64,000 nt of DNA from Pseudomonas sp. JQ170C (GTDB lineage Bacteria > Pseudomonadota > Gammaproteobacteria > Pseudomonadales > Pseudomonadaceae). Position 1 is the first letter of the stretch. Each line of letters begins with the position of its first letter. Made by a program: the position numbers and the translations under genes. The notes below the pieces were generated by a model. It was not told the DNA's origin. It was given only the letters and a program-made list of their open reading frames with translations, and searched no databases. Of this stretch, positions 23,402-30,341 are shown one piece after another. Where the stretch lies: contig NZ_CP141608.1 of assembly GCF_035581345.1 (NCBI RefSeq), forward strand, positions 3,750,501 through 3,814,500. The letters run 5' to 3'.

Positions 23402-23859
23402 GCAAGCGCAAACCGCACAACATGCGAGCCCGGATGGAGCGTGCCTGCCGGGCGCTGCTGGGCACCAACCATGTAGCCGTGGTGAATATCGACCCCAGCG
23501 GCCAACAGTGCCTGGTCAACTGGAAAAGCTGCAGCCGCATCCGGAGTCGCCAGATCGTCGACGCGATGTGCGATATCCCTCATCGCTGGACCATCTACCT
23601 GAGCGTCATGTGCGTTGGCACCAGCGGCGAGCAGTACTGCAAGTCTGTCGAGGTCGCGCCCCAGGGTAACTACCTGGCCTCACATCTCACTGACGTGATC
23701 GAAGCCACTTACACGGACCTGCGCGCTCAGTGCAATCCGCAGCATGTCGTGGCTTCCGGCTGGATCGCTATTCCCGCAGACCTGACGCTTGAAGAGGCTC
23801 AGGCCGCTGCAGTGTTCGAGGCCGTCGGCGCCTGGCGACAGCAGAAGGTCGCAGCATGA
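23398..23859 (+). CDS. Hypothetical phage protein (153 aa)
   Basis: It is coupled to its neighbour by overlap. The N-terminus (SKRKPHNMRARMERACRALLGTNHVAVV) and the middle (VDAMCDIPHRWTIYLSVMCVG, EQYCKSVEVAPQGNYLASHL) look conserved and resemble a Pseudomonas prophage family of this length. The function is unknown. Confidence 0.75.
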   Translation: MSKRKPHNMRARMERACRALLGTNHVAVVNIDPSGQQCLVNWKSCSRIRSRQIVDAMCDIPHRWTIYLSVMCVGTSGEQYCKSVEVAPQGNYLASHLTDVIEATYTDLRAQCNPQHVVASGWIAIPADLTLEEAQAAAVFEAVGAWRQQKVAA

Positions 23860-24029
23860 AAGGCATTTCTAACCGCGTTCGGCACGGCCGGCGCCAGCAA
23901 CACATCAATCTGCCGCCCAGTGGGCTTGCAAAAGATCGAGGAGACGCGACGCATGAAAGTCGACCTTCCGGGCCAGTTCGACCTGCCTATCCAGGTGGCC
24001 CATCAATCGGCGCCAATGCCAACCGGTAG
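23856..24029 (+). CDS. Possible small ORF coupled to the preceding gene (57 aa)
   Basis: The frame starts with an ATGA overlap at the end of the 153-residue gene. The product starts MKGISNRVRHGRRQQHINLP; the second half is Pro/Gly/Ser-rich and not protein-like. It overlaps the next frame by 77 bases, so only one of the two may be translated. Low support. Confidence 0.3.
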   Translation: MKGISNRVRHGRRQQHINLPPSGLAKDRGDATHESRPSGPVRPAYPGGPSIGANANR

Positions 24030-24141
24030 CAAGGAAGAGCTGGCCATGCGCATCGCCAAGGCTCTCGTCAAGTACGAAGCACGGCCTTCGGCGGCGATCT
24101 GGATCGAAATACAGGCCTGCGCCAGCGCAATCCTCAAGTAA
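23953..24141 (+). CDS. Hypothetical phage protein (62 aa)
   Basis: ATG at 23953 has GAGGAGA about ten bases upstream. The product (VDLPGQFDLPIQVAHQSAP, then a helix EELAMRIAKALVKYEARPSAA) reads like a small folded protein. No family is recognised. A repeated leader begins at its stop codon. Confidence 0.55.
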   Translation: MKVDLPGQFDLPIQVAHQSAPMPTGSKEELAMRIAKALVKYEARPSAAIWIEIQACASAILK

Positions 24142-24178
24142 CCACCATGCCGCATCCGGCCACGGAGGGCGGCGCATG
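24142..24178 (+). repeat. Repeated leader element, copy 1
   Basis: These 37 bases recur at 26197-26233 with four differences. The core is CCATGCCGCA, then GGCCACGGAGGG, carrying a strong Shine-Dalgarno, and the element ends at an ATG. Confidence 0.75.
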
Positions 24179-24191
24179 CATGGAGAAAGCC

Positions 24192-24641
24192 ATGAGCAAC
24201 TACAACTGCGACTACGTGCGCCGACATTACGGTGTGCCGGCCGAGATTGGCCGCCGAGTGATCGCCAACGGCGAGCCAGGTTTGATCCTGGCTGATCGCG
24301 GGCACTACATCGGCGTCATCCTCGACACCGACCCGAAGAAGCGCATCCGCAACTACCACCCGACTTGGGAGATGCAATACGGCGAGATGGCCGAGAAGCT
24401 GCCGCTTAAGCAGTGGGAAGTCCTAACCAACGGCATGTACGACTGGGACGACGTGAAGTACATGCTGGGCGATGCGCGCCACTACGTGAAGTACATGCTG
24501 GGCGATGCGCGCCACTACGTGCAGCGCATTTGGGCAGCCACTCGCAGCCAGGCCAAGTACCGGGCCTATCAAGAGCTGGCCGAGTGCTTCAACGACGACG
24601 CGACTGCCATGCTGACCTTCAAGGTCAGGGCCGCAGCCTGA
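24192..24641 (+). CDS. Hypothetical phage protein with an internal tandem duplication
   Basis: ATG at 24192 has GGAGA upstream (an alternative start lies at 24180); the product has 149 residues. The first half (GVPAEIGRRVIANGEPGLIL, DRGHYIGVILDTDPKKRIRNY) is beta-rich and typical of a phage early protein family in Pseudomonas. Residues encoded by 24451-24516 are an exact repeat of an 11-residue unit (VKYMLGDARHY). The function is unknown. Confidence 0.75.
   Translation: MSNYNCDYVRRHYGVPAEIGRRVIANGEPGLILADRGHYIGVILDTDPKKRIRNYHPTWEMQYGEMAEKLPLKQWEVLTNGMYDWDDVKYMLGDARHYVKYMLGDARHYVQRIWAATRSQAKYRAYQELAECFNDDATAMLTFKVRAAA
24451..24516 (+). repeat. Perfect 33-base tandem duplication
   Basis: The 33 bases at 24451-24483 are repeated exactly at 24484-24516, in frame, duplicating an 11-residue unit with the motif MLGDARHY. 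The absence of any difference between copies suggests a recent event. Confidence 0.9.
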
Positions 24642-24665
24642 CTATCTGCCGCTAACAGCAAGCTT

Positions 24666-24953
24666 TCAGCGCTTAAAGGAAGAAGCTGCGGAAGCAATAA
24701 TACCTAGCGTAACGCCAGCAAGGGCGATAGCCGCACCAGCGATAACCTGTCCATTCTGCTCAAACCATGAGTCGAACGTCTCCTGCGAAGGGGATGGCGC
24801 CTCAATCTCAATATCGCGCCATTTGAAGCGCATCTTGTCACCAGTTTTTGCGACAGAAATGTCATCTAGCTGAACCAGTGTGGGATCGATTCCTAACTTC
24901 ACTGCCTCGGTTCTTAGCTTTTCAAGCATCGCCTCATTCGCATTTGTAGACAT
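24666..24953 (-). CDS. Small antisense tail-anchored membrane protein (95 aa)
   Basis: It lies opposite to the early operon. ATG at 24953 follows GGAG. Residues 1-60 are soluble (AMLEKLRTEAVKLGIDPTLV, MRFKWRDIEIEAPSPS). A single hydrophobic helix (VIAGAAIALAGVTLGIIASAA) lies near the C-terminus and is followed by a short basic end, so it is a tail-anchored inner membrane protein. It is AT-richer than its neighbours. A moron role, for example superinfection exclusion, is inference. Confidence 0.65.
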   Translation of the reverse strand: MSTNANEAMLEKLRTEAVKLGIDPTLVQLDDISVAKTGDKMRFKWRDIEIEAPSPSQETFDSWFEQNGQVIAGAAIALAGVTLGIIASAASSFKR

Positions 24954-25069
24954 TGAATTGACTCCAGTCGAAAAATCACAGCGCTTATATGGCGGCAGGA
25001 TGCCATCAGTCGTTGCCATGCGCAATCAGCCAACGCCTTCCCCTTGATCAACGATATGGTGGGGGTTGG

Positions 25070-25294
25070 TTATTTTTTCGATCCGCTCTCGAAGCTCCCA
25101 GAAACAAATGGCCAGCCTCCACGGTTCTTCTTTCCGGATTTCGCCATCGACTCAGCAACTCGCTCCCGCTCTAGCTTTTCGTAGAGCTTAGCCCGGTACT
25201 CGACCGGGGTTGACTCAAGCAATGCAGCAAGATCGTCGAACTGTTGCTTTTTCTTGAGCCGCTCGGCCCTGGTACGCCGTTCCTTTTTTGCCAT
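25070..25294 (-). CDS. Small basic antisense protein (74 aa)
   Basis: ATG at 25294 gives a Lys/Arg/Glu-rich helical protein (MAKKERRTRAERLKKKQQFD, TPVEYRAKLYEKLERERVAE). It is encoded opposite to the early operon and 117 bases upstream of the small membrane protein gene, possibly in one unit. No family is recognised; nucleic-acid binding is suggested by charge only. Confidence 0.55.
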   Translation of the reverse strand: MAKKERRTRAERLKKKQQFDDLAALLESTPVEYRAKLYEKLERERVAESMAKSGKKNRGGWPFVSGSFESGSKK

Positions 25295-25453
25295 CACGAA
25301 TCTCCGTATCCGGCTCCATGCCGGGCTCTTCACCAAGACCCCACTTCAACGAATCACGCCACCCCGGTGAGGCATCCGAATGCCAGTCGCCTGGCGGAAG
25401 TCGCAGAGGCGGCGCCCTACGAAATTCACACCCCAAACCACAAAGGAATGACC

Positions 25454-26086
25454 ATGAACAACTTTGGAAACATCACTGCGCACGGCACGCTTTATCTCTA
25501 TCCAGAGCGACCGCCGCAAGACCTCTTCTGGATCGACCAACTGGGCCACACCAACTACTGGTGCTCAGTCCAGGGCGGCACATCGGGTACCTCTAAGACC
25601 CCACGTACAGAAAGCCGCCAGACACTTCCTGACTCCCCTGTTTCGTTCAACTGGATTCGCGGCAGCGCCAAGCACTCTATGGCAGGCCGGGTACGGGTCG
25701 AGAGCGCTCCATCCAGCGGTAAGGTTATCGTCGGTCAAATCCACGGACTGAACGCCCCGAACCCATTCCTGATGGTGATTTGGTGGAACGGCTTTGTCCG
25801 GATTGACGCACGCGATAAACCAAGTAGCACAACCCGAACGCTGTTGAAGAAGGCAATCCCACTGGGCCAGCCCTTTGAATACAGCGTCCAGGTTGATGCC
25901 TCCGGCGAGTTGAGTGTTCAGCTCGACACGTTGTCCGGCAGTGCAACAGTGAACACGGCCTGGGATAAGTTCCCGTTCTACTTCAAGGCCGGTTCCTATG
26001 TGATCGACAACGAAGGTCCGGCAACGGAAGGCGGCTGGGTGGTGTACGAGTCTTTCGACGTGTTCAACGGCGCGTTGCAACCCTAA
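25454..26086 (+). CDS. Polysaccharide lyase family 7 (alginate lyase-like) protein
   Basis: ATG at 25454 has AAAGGA seven bases upstream; another ATG lies two codons earlier. The 210 residues have PL7 motifs in order: R51-TESR-55 (usual RSELR), VIVGQIHG with Q95 and H97, and FYFKAGSY with Y182. The proposed catalytic Arg, Gln, His and Tyr are all present. PL7 enzymes cleave alginate by beta-elimination. No signal peptide is visible, unlike secreted homologues, so export would need lysis. It stands alone among small early genes and looks like an acquired cargo gene. Confidence 0.85.
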   Translation: MNNFGNITAHGTLYLYPERPPQDLFWIDQLGHTNYWCSVQGGTSGTSKTPRTESRQTLPDSPVSFNWIRGSAKHSMAGRVRVESAPSSGKVIVGQIHGLNAPNPFLMVIWWNGFVRIDARDKPSSTTRTLLKKAIPLGQPFEYSVQVDASGELSVQLDTLSGSATVNTAWDKFPFYFKAGSYVIDNEGPATEGGWVVYESFDVFNGALQP

Positions 26087-26196
26087 AACTCAGTCAGCCG
26101 TAAAACCCAGTCATCATTGAGCTGACTGACCAGATCCTGGAAGCGTCCGAGTCAGGCCTCCCTGGCCGACTCTTCCAACTGGCCTAATCAACAAAT

Positions 26197-26233
26197 CCAC
26201 CATGCCGCACCTGGCCACGGAGGGAGGTGCATG
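26197..26233 (+). repeat. Repeated leader element, copy 2
   Basis: This copy of the 37-base element at 24142-24178 has four differences. It ends at an ATG (26231), but the plus-strand frame that follows does not look coding; the better gene here is on the other strand. It may mark a deleted or replaced early gene. Confidence 0.7.
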
Positions 26234-26239
26234 GTGCGG

Positions 26240-26461
26240 CTACCCCTTTCGCCGAACGTCTTCGACTGCAGCGTGGTTGCCGATTACTGCCGTAAAGCTC
26301 CCTGTGAAACGGTGGCGCAGCTCTTTTGGCATCTCGAAGGAGAAGTGCACAAGCCAAGAACCATCGCCCAGTTGAATGGTTTCCCGGCGGTATCGCTCCA
26401 CCTCAGCCACTTCGATTCCGACTTCAACTGCAACCTCTTGATTGGTTGGTTCGGTATCCAT
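26240..26461 (-). CDS. Hypothetical antisense protein (73 aa)
   Basis: ATG at 26461 has GAGGTGAG upstream. The product (EPTNQEVAVEVGIEVAEVER, then DGSWLVHFSFEMPKELRHRF) is acidic and has a regular pattern of strands, more protein-like than the opposite frame. No family is recognised. Confidence 0.5.
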   Translation of the reverse strand: MDTEPTNQEVAVEVGIEVAEVERYRRETIQLGDGSWLVHFSFEMPKELRHRFTGSFTAVIGNHAAVEDVRRKG

Positions 26462-26584
26462 CGACTTCTCACCTCCGCTGCATTAAGTGACCTCTCGCAG
26501 ATTTAGCGATAGCACATAGGCATCACAACCACCAATTTTCACGCCACTCCAGCGAGGGCGGTGCCTGCACGCAAGGACCACGAC

Positions 26585-26632
26585 ATGACTATTACGGAAT
26601 ACAAGCTGGCTCAGAAACAGTGCGGTCCATGA
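26585..26632 (+). pseudogene. Remnant start of a disrupted early gene
   Basis: A frame beginning at 26585, MTITEYKLAQKQCGP, ends after 15 codons exactly where the AT-rich antisense gene begins (its stop is at 26592). It is preceded by a typical early-region leader. I read it as the 5' end of a phage gene cut off by insertion of the antisense gene. Confidence 0.4.
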
Positions 26633-27374
26633 ACTTTACTAAAAGCGCAATACATGTAGTGACAATCGGCGAGTGAGGATGCTTTCCCCATGGGTCAATA
26701 AGCCCAACGGCTGTAAGCAAAATTGCGACTTTTTCTAATTGATGCGTAATAAATTGATCCACATTTCCTTCGGGAACAGGCAATCCTTTAGAAGAAGCAT
26801 AAAGCAATTCATTTCGATAAGTCGCCGCTTTCTCGATCATTGACCTAACCCTGTCAACCTCGGTCGTCTTCAAAAACTCGGCCATGTGTTCAATCAATAC
26901 CGACTCCAGAGAGCTCGCACCTTCAACTCTTAAATTAAGTGGTGGATATGGGGTGACGGCGAAAGGGTGCGCCTTAAATGGAAGTACTATGTGCAACGCC
27001 AGTCGCTTACCCTCCGGCGCAATCTTGAGCACTAAGGATCTAAACGGCCAGTCCGGTATCTGTTGATGCGACTGGTACCACTCAACGACAAGTCTCACGA
27101 AAACGAAAACTGCATGTTTATGGGGGTGTGAAGTGAATTTAATTTTCTTTGCGCCGGGATACCTCAAAGTCTTAACGGAGTGAATTAGTGCGGCAGCTGC
27201 TTCTTCTTCAGCACAGATTGCACTAAATGCAGCCAGATTTGGGTGGGAGGTAACTAGGTCATTGGCTGATTTCAAATACTCAAAAGCATTCATCCCTGAC
27301 CACTTTACCTGTGCCGTACAAGTTTCAATCACTTTACGCAACTCCGGCAATACATCCTCATTTGTTCTACTCAC
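26592..27374 (-). CDS. AT-rich antisense moron of unknown function (260 aa)
   Basis: GTG at 27374 with GGAG upstream gives 260 residues; ATG at 27293 is the alternative. Upstream in-frame codons are a shadow of the methyltransferase gene. Visible features are an NLAAFSAICAEEEAAAALIH helix, a central strand pair (HAVFVFVRLVVEWYQ, RLALHIVLPFKAHPF), and C-terminal helices (VDRVRSMIEKAATYRNELLYA, VAILLTAVGLIDPWG). The AEEEAAAALIH helix is reminiscent of HEPN-like abortive infection proteins, weakly. Strand, base composition and the truncated frame beside it mark it as inserted cargo. Function unknown; defence is a hypothesis. Confidence 0.75.
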   Translation of the reverse strand: MSRTNEDVLPELRKVIETCTAQVKWSGMNAFEYLKSANDLVTSHPNLAAFSAICAEEEAAAALIHSVKTLRYPGAKKIKFTSHPHKHAVFVFVRLVVEWYQSHQQIPDWPFRSLVLKIAPEGKRLALHIVLPFKAHPFAVTPYPPLNLRVEGASSLESVLIEHMAEFLKTTEVDRVRSMIEKAATYRNELLYASSKGLPVPEGNVDQFITHQLEKVAILLTAVGLIDPWGKHPHSPIVTTCIALLVKFMDRTVSEPACIP

Positions 27375-27405
27375 TTTCCCTCTCCACCACAGAACAGTTT
27401 TCCCG

Positions 27406-27411
27406 AGATTA
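27406..27411 (-). promoter_or_regulatory. Candidate extended -10 of the antisense moron
   Basis: On the minus strand TGGTAATCT contains a TG extension and the hexamer TAATCT (27411-27406). The predicted start site is about 25 bases before the GTG at 27374. It overlaps the start region of the methyltransferase gene. No good -35. Confidence 0.3.
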
Positions 27412-27413
27412 CC

Positions 27414-28337
27414 ATGCCCACAGCAATCGACCTGTTCGCCGGCCTCGGCGGATGGAGCACCGGCGCGCGCGCCGCAGGCGTCCAGGTACTCTGGGCGGCA
27501 AACCACTGGCCTGAGGCCGTGAAATGGCACGCAGCCAACCACCCGCATGCAGAGCATGTTTGCCAGGACCTGCACCAGGCCCGGTGGGAGCAAGTTCCGA
27601 AGCATGACCTGCTGTTGGCCTCTCCGTGCTGCCAGGGCCACTCGAAGGCCCGGGGCAAGAAGTCAGGTAACCCGCAGCACGACTCATCGCGCTCGACAGC
27701 TTGGGCAGTGGTATCTGCACTGGAATTTCACCGACCCGAAGCTGCACTGGTAGAGAACGTCGAGGAGTTCACCGACTGGGCGTTGTACCCGGCCTGGGTG
27801 TCGGCAGTGCAGGCACTGGGCTACCAAGTTGCCCCGCACGTCGTGGACTGCGCCGACCTGGGCGTGCCGCAGCATCGAGTGCGGCTGTTCCTGGTCCTGA
27901 CTCGCAGCAAGGCGCCACTGATGCTCGAGCTGCACCGGCGTCGACATGTGCCGGCGGCCAGCTTCCTTGACTTCGACGCCGGGCGATGGTCGCCAATCGA
28001 GAAACCAGGCCGGGCCCAGGCCACCCTCGACCGTGTACGCAACGGGCGGCAGCGATTCGGCGATCGATTCATCATGCCCTACTACGGCAAGGGCTCCGGC
28101 ACCACAGGGCGCGACATCAACCGCCCGATTGGCACCATCACCACCCTGGACCGTTGGGCCTTGGTCGACGGCGACCGCATGCGGATGCTCAGCGCCACCG
28201 AAGCCCTGGCCGCGCAGTCGTTCCCAGCCGACACCCTGCGCCCGGATAGCCACCGCTTGACCATGCACATGGCTGGCAACGCGGTACCGCCGCTGGCCGG
28301 CCAGCGAGTCATTGAAGCGCTGCAGAAGTCCGCATAG
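27414..28337 (+). CDS. DNA (cytosine-5) methyltransferase
   Basis: The protein has 307 residues. Motif I is DLFAGLGG (6-13), motif IV is SPCCQGHS (70-77) with the catalytic Cys72, motif VI is ENV (114-116), motif VIII is QHRVRLFLVL, and motif X is MAGNAVPPL near the end. PCC in place of the usual PPC is slightly unusual. No restriction enzyme is adjacent, so it is an orphan phage methylase, likely protecting phage DNA from host restriction. Specificity cannot be read. Confidence 0.92.
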   Translation: MPTAIDLFAGLGGWSTGARAAGVQVLWAANHWPEAVKWHAANHPHAEHVCQDLHQARWEQVPKHDLLLASPCCQGHSKARGKKSGNPQHDSSRSTAWAVVSALEFHRPEAALVENVEEFTDWALYPAWVSAVQALGYQVAPHVVDCADLGVPQHRVRLFLVLTRSKAPLMLELHRRRHVPAASFLDFDAGRWSPIEKPGRAQATLDRVRNGRQRFGDRFIMPYYGKGSGTTGRDINRPIGTITTLDRWALVDGDRMRMLSATEALAAQSFPADTLRPDSHRLTMHMAGNAVPPLAGQRVIEALQKSA

Positions 28338-28613
28338 TTACTCCGCAGTTTGAGCTGTGCCGGCAGATTTCAAATACGCCTTTACCCAGAAAGCAATCAA
28401 TCCGATCGCAAGCAAAGGCCAAATTATAAGCGGGGCGCCGTCGGCAGGATCAAAAAGCATCGTGATGATCATCTTAAAGATCGTACTGATACCTACATCC
28501 ACTGAGATCAACCTGACGCTTAGTAAGATCACCAGAAACGCCCAAATTGAAATAAATGCCGTACCCACCCATCCAAGGGTTTTTTGTACAAAAAGACTCT
28601 GCCCTGCGTTCAT
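28338..28613 (-). CDS. Small antisense inner-membrane protein (91 aa)
   Basis: The stop is immediately beyond the methyltransferase stop. There are two to three membrane helices (WVGTAFISIWAFLVILLSVRL, TIFKMIITMLF, PLIIWPLLAIGLIAFWVKAYL). It is AT-rich and antisense to the early operon. Small multi-helix membrane proteins on the opposite strand of prophage early regions are often lysogen-expressed exclusion proteins (compare Sie-type proteins); that is only inference here. Confidence 0.65.
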   Translation of the reverse strand: MNAGQSLFVQKTLGWVGTAFISIWAFLVILLSVRLISVDVGISTIFKMIITMLFDPADGAPLIIWPLLAIGLIAFWVKAYLKSAGTAQTAE

Positions 28614-28664
28614 CTACAAATATCCAAGTCTGAAAAGCGGGAATCATACCGACGAGGTTTCTCC

Positions 28665-29147
28665 ATGCCCACAGAAAACCGATCCAGCAACACCGAACAG
28701 ATGGTCAGCGCCCGCGTGTGCGCTTACACACCAGGCCAATCGAAGGTCGAGCTTCAATTGATCCCACCCAGCGCTCTGCCATCTTGGCTTGAGCTAGGGC
28801 AGCAAGTCATAGCCCGGCCAGCCGCCCAGCACCAGGCAGACGGTTACAGCGCCGGTGACATGGCCGACCAAGGTGCCAAGGCGTTCGCTGCGCGTGATCC
28901 GGAAGTCAATGAGCTGCGCGCTCAGCTGGCGGAAGCTCAAGAAGTACTTCGGGATTGCATTGAAGTCGGCGAGCTTGATGCAGAAACACAGTGGAAGGCC
29001 GAGCGGGTATCGAAGGGGCGGCGGCTGTACGTTGATGACCGAGCCCTGGCATCCATCGCAGATCCGAGTGAGCCAGTTGAGCGCGACCAAGGCGTCCCTG
29101 GCACCTCCTTCCAGCGCCTAAACATGCTGGCCAATCAGGGCGAGTGA
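28665..29147 (+). CDS. Hypothetical phage protein with coiled coil (160 aa)
   Basis: ATG at 28665 follows GAGG. The central part (EVNELRAQLAEAQEVLRDCI) is a short coiled coil of a kind common in phage early Ead/Ea22-like proteins; the C-terminal KGRRLYVDDRALASI segment looks folded. The function is unknown. Confidence 0.7.
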   Translation: MPTENRSSNTEQMVSARVCAYTPGQSKVELQLIPPSALPSWLELGQQVIARPAAQHQADGYSAGDMADQGAKAFAARDPEVNELRAQLAEAQEVLRDCIEVGELDAETQWKAERVSKGRRLYVDDRALASIADPSEPVERDQGVPGTSFQRLNMLANQGE

Positions 29148-29149
29148 CC

Positions 29150-29446
29150 ATGACTCACACATGCTACCGCCGCGACCCGAACGTCAACGCCGTAACCGAC
29201 ATCGTGAGCGATGAGCAGGTGCAGGGCGTTTTTCAGGGAACGAACTTCGGCCACACCGATTACCGGGGGCTACTGGCCCAGGGCTGCATCAAGGCGCTGG
29301 CCGGGTGGCACCAAGGCCACACGATCACCACCATCCTGGAAGAGCTTCGCCTGATCAGTTGGAACAGGCAGGCCAGTAAGATCAAGGTCACCGCCAAAGG
29401 CCGGCACTATATCTGGCTGGCCTTCAAATGCCGCCCCGGCACTTAA
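29150..29446 (+). CDS. Hypothetical phage protein (98 aa)
   Basis: It starts two bases after the previous stop. The second half (LAQGCIKALAGWHQGHTITTILEELRLIS, then TAKGRHYIWLAF) has a winged-helix-like pattern ending in a basic beta strand, suggestive of DNA binding. No family assigned. Confidence 0.7.
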   Translation: MTHTCYRRDPNVNAVTDIVSDEQVQGVFQGTNFGHTDYRGLLAQGCIKALAGWHQGHTITTILEELRLISWNRQASKIKVTAKGRHYIWLAFKCRPGT

Positions 29447-29496
29447 GAGCACATTTGTACTCCTTCTGATTTAACCCCTCTCCCCTCTATTGAACA

Positions 29497-29512
29497 GCCG
29501 CGATATGGCGGC
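29497..29512 (+). repeat. Leader hairpin before the 29525 gene
   Basis: GCCGC (29497-29501) and GCGGC (29508-29512) form a hairpin about 12 bases before the ATG. A TAACCCCTC motif lies just upstream (29472-29480). The same arrangement recurs at 30833-30847. Confidence 0.5.
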
Positions 29513-29524
29513 CAAGGAATCGTC

Positions 29525-29839
29525 ATGCCTGAAGAAATCAAGCTGATCCAACGTGTGGCCGTCGAGCGTGACCAGGACGGCTGGTGGAGCCACCCGGACG
29601 AACCGGACTTCGATGAAGACCTCGCCGCCTTCAAGGCATGGCTCGCACAGCAGGGGCTGGAGTTGAAGCAGTGGCACATGGACGCGGATATCAACGACCA
29701 CCACCCCTACGATGACGGCGAGTGCCATTGCCTCGGGTGGGATCCTGAATCCCCTGGCCACGATTGGTTCCTCCTCGGGATCTTCGACACCGAGGATGGT
29801 CCGTGCGTGAGCTGGGCGCGCCGTAAGGTGCAACCATGA
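29525..29839 (+). CDS. Hypothetical phage protein (104 aa)
   Basis: AAGGA precedes ATG 29525. The product is acidic and Trp/His/Asp-rich (DGWWSHPDEPDFDEDLAAFK, WHMDADINDHHPYDDGECHC, WARRKVQP), with several Cys and His that could bind metal. It belongs to a type often seen in Pseudomonas prophages but has no known function. It ends by an ATGA overlap with the next gene. Confidence 0.75.
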   Translation: MPEEIKLIQRVAVERDQDGWWSHPDEPDFDEDLAAFKAWLAQQGLELKQWHMDADINDHHPYDDGECHCLGWDPESPGHDWFLLGIFDTEDGPCVSWARRKVQP

Positions 29840-30276
29840 GCCGCAGCGGATACAGCGACGACTGCGATGGCTGGAGCCTCATCTGCTGGCGAGGCGCGGT
29901 GAAGTCGGCCATCAGGGGCAAGCGCGGCCAGGCACTTCTGGTCGAGCTCCGTGATGCACTGGACGCCATGCCGGACAAGCGCCTGGTAACTGACACACTC
30001 GAAGCCGACGGCCAGTTCTGCACCCTCGGCGCGCTCGGCGCCAAGCGCGGCCTCGACATGACCAAGATCGACGCCCATGACCGCGAGAGCGTGGCGCAGG
30101 CCTTCGGGATCGCTGAGGCCATGGCTGCTGAAATCGTCTACGAGAACGACGAGAGCCCAGGCGAGCTCGTGCAGGAAGCGGATGGGAGGTGGAAGTTGCT
30201 CTCGGACACGCCTGAGCAGCGGTGGCGGCGCATGCGCGCTTGGGTCGAATCCAACATCCAGCAGGTGCAGCCATGA
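29836..30276 (+). CDS. Hypothetical phage protein (146 aa)
   Basis: It overlaps its neighbour by 4 bases. The start (YSDDCDGWSLICWRGAVKSAIRGKRGQALL) and the continuation (ALDAMPDKRLVTDTLEADG, FCTLGALGAKRGLDM) form a recognisable phage early protein seen in Pseudomonas prophages. No biochemical role known. The end is an ATGA overlap with a 22-codon frame. Confidence 0.78.
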   Translation: MSRSGYSDDCDGWSLICWRGAVKSAIRGKRGQALLVELRDALDAMPDKRLVTDTLEADGQFCTLGALGAKRGLDMTKIDAHDRESVAQAFGIAEAMAAEIVYENDESPGELVQEADGRWKLLSDTPEQRWRRMRAWVESNIQQVQP

Positions 30277-30341
30277 TGCTCCTACCCATCGCCGCCCCGC
30301 TCTACATGGCCTGGCTCATCTGGAAGGGGCCGAGGCCATGA
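30273..30341 (+). CDS. Miniprotein with one membrane helix (22 aa)
   Basis: This frame begins with an ATGA overlap with the preceding stop and ends with an ATGA overlap with the methyltransferase start. The product (LLPIAAPLYMAWLIWKG as its core) is one hydrophobic helix with a basic end. Overlapping signals on both sides make translation plausible. Confidence 0.5.
   Translation: MMLLPIAAPLYMAWLIWKGPRP

Noticed and set aside
25215..25436. Minus-strand frame upstream of the 74-residue basic protein
   Set aside because: Gly/Arg/Trp-rich product overlapping the better-supported gene at 25070-25294; no ribosome binding site seen.
26231..26506. Plus-strand frame of 91 codons starting at the second repeated leader
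   Set aside because: It has a good Shine-Dalgarno, but the product lacks protein-like composition and the opposite strand carries a more convincing 73-codon gene. The leader is probably a remnant.
27375..27641. N-terminal extension of the antisense moron into the methyltransferase gene
   Set aside because: The extension is the complement of well-conserved methyltransferase motif I and IV coding sequence, so it is a shadow. GTG 27374 with a GGAG is the better start.
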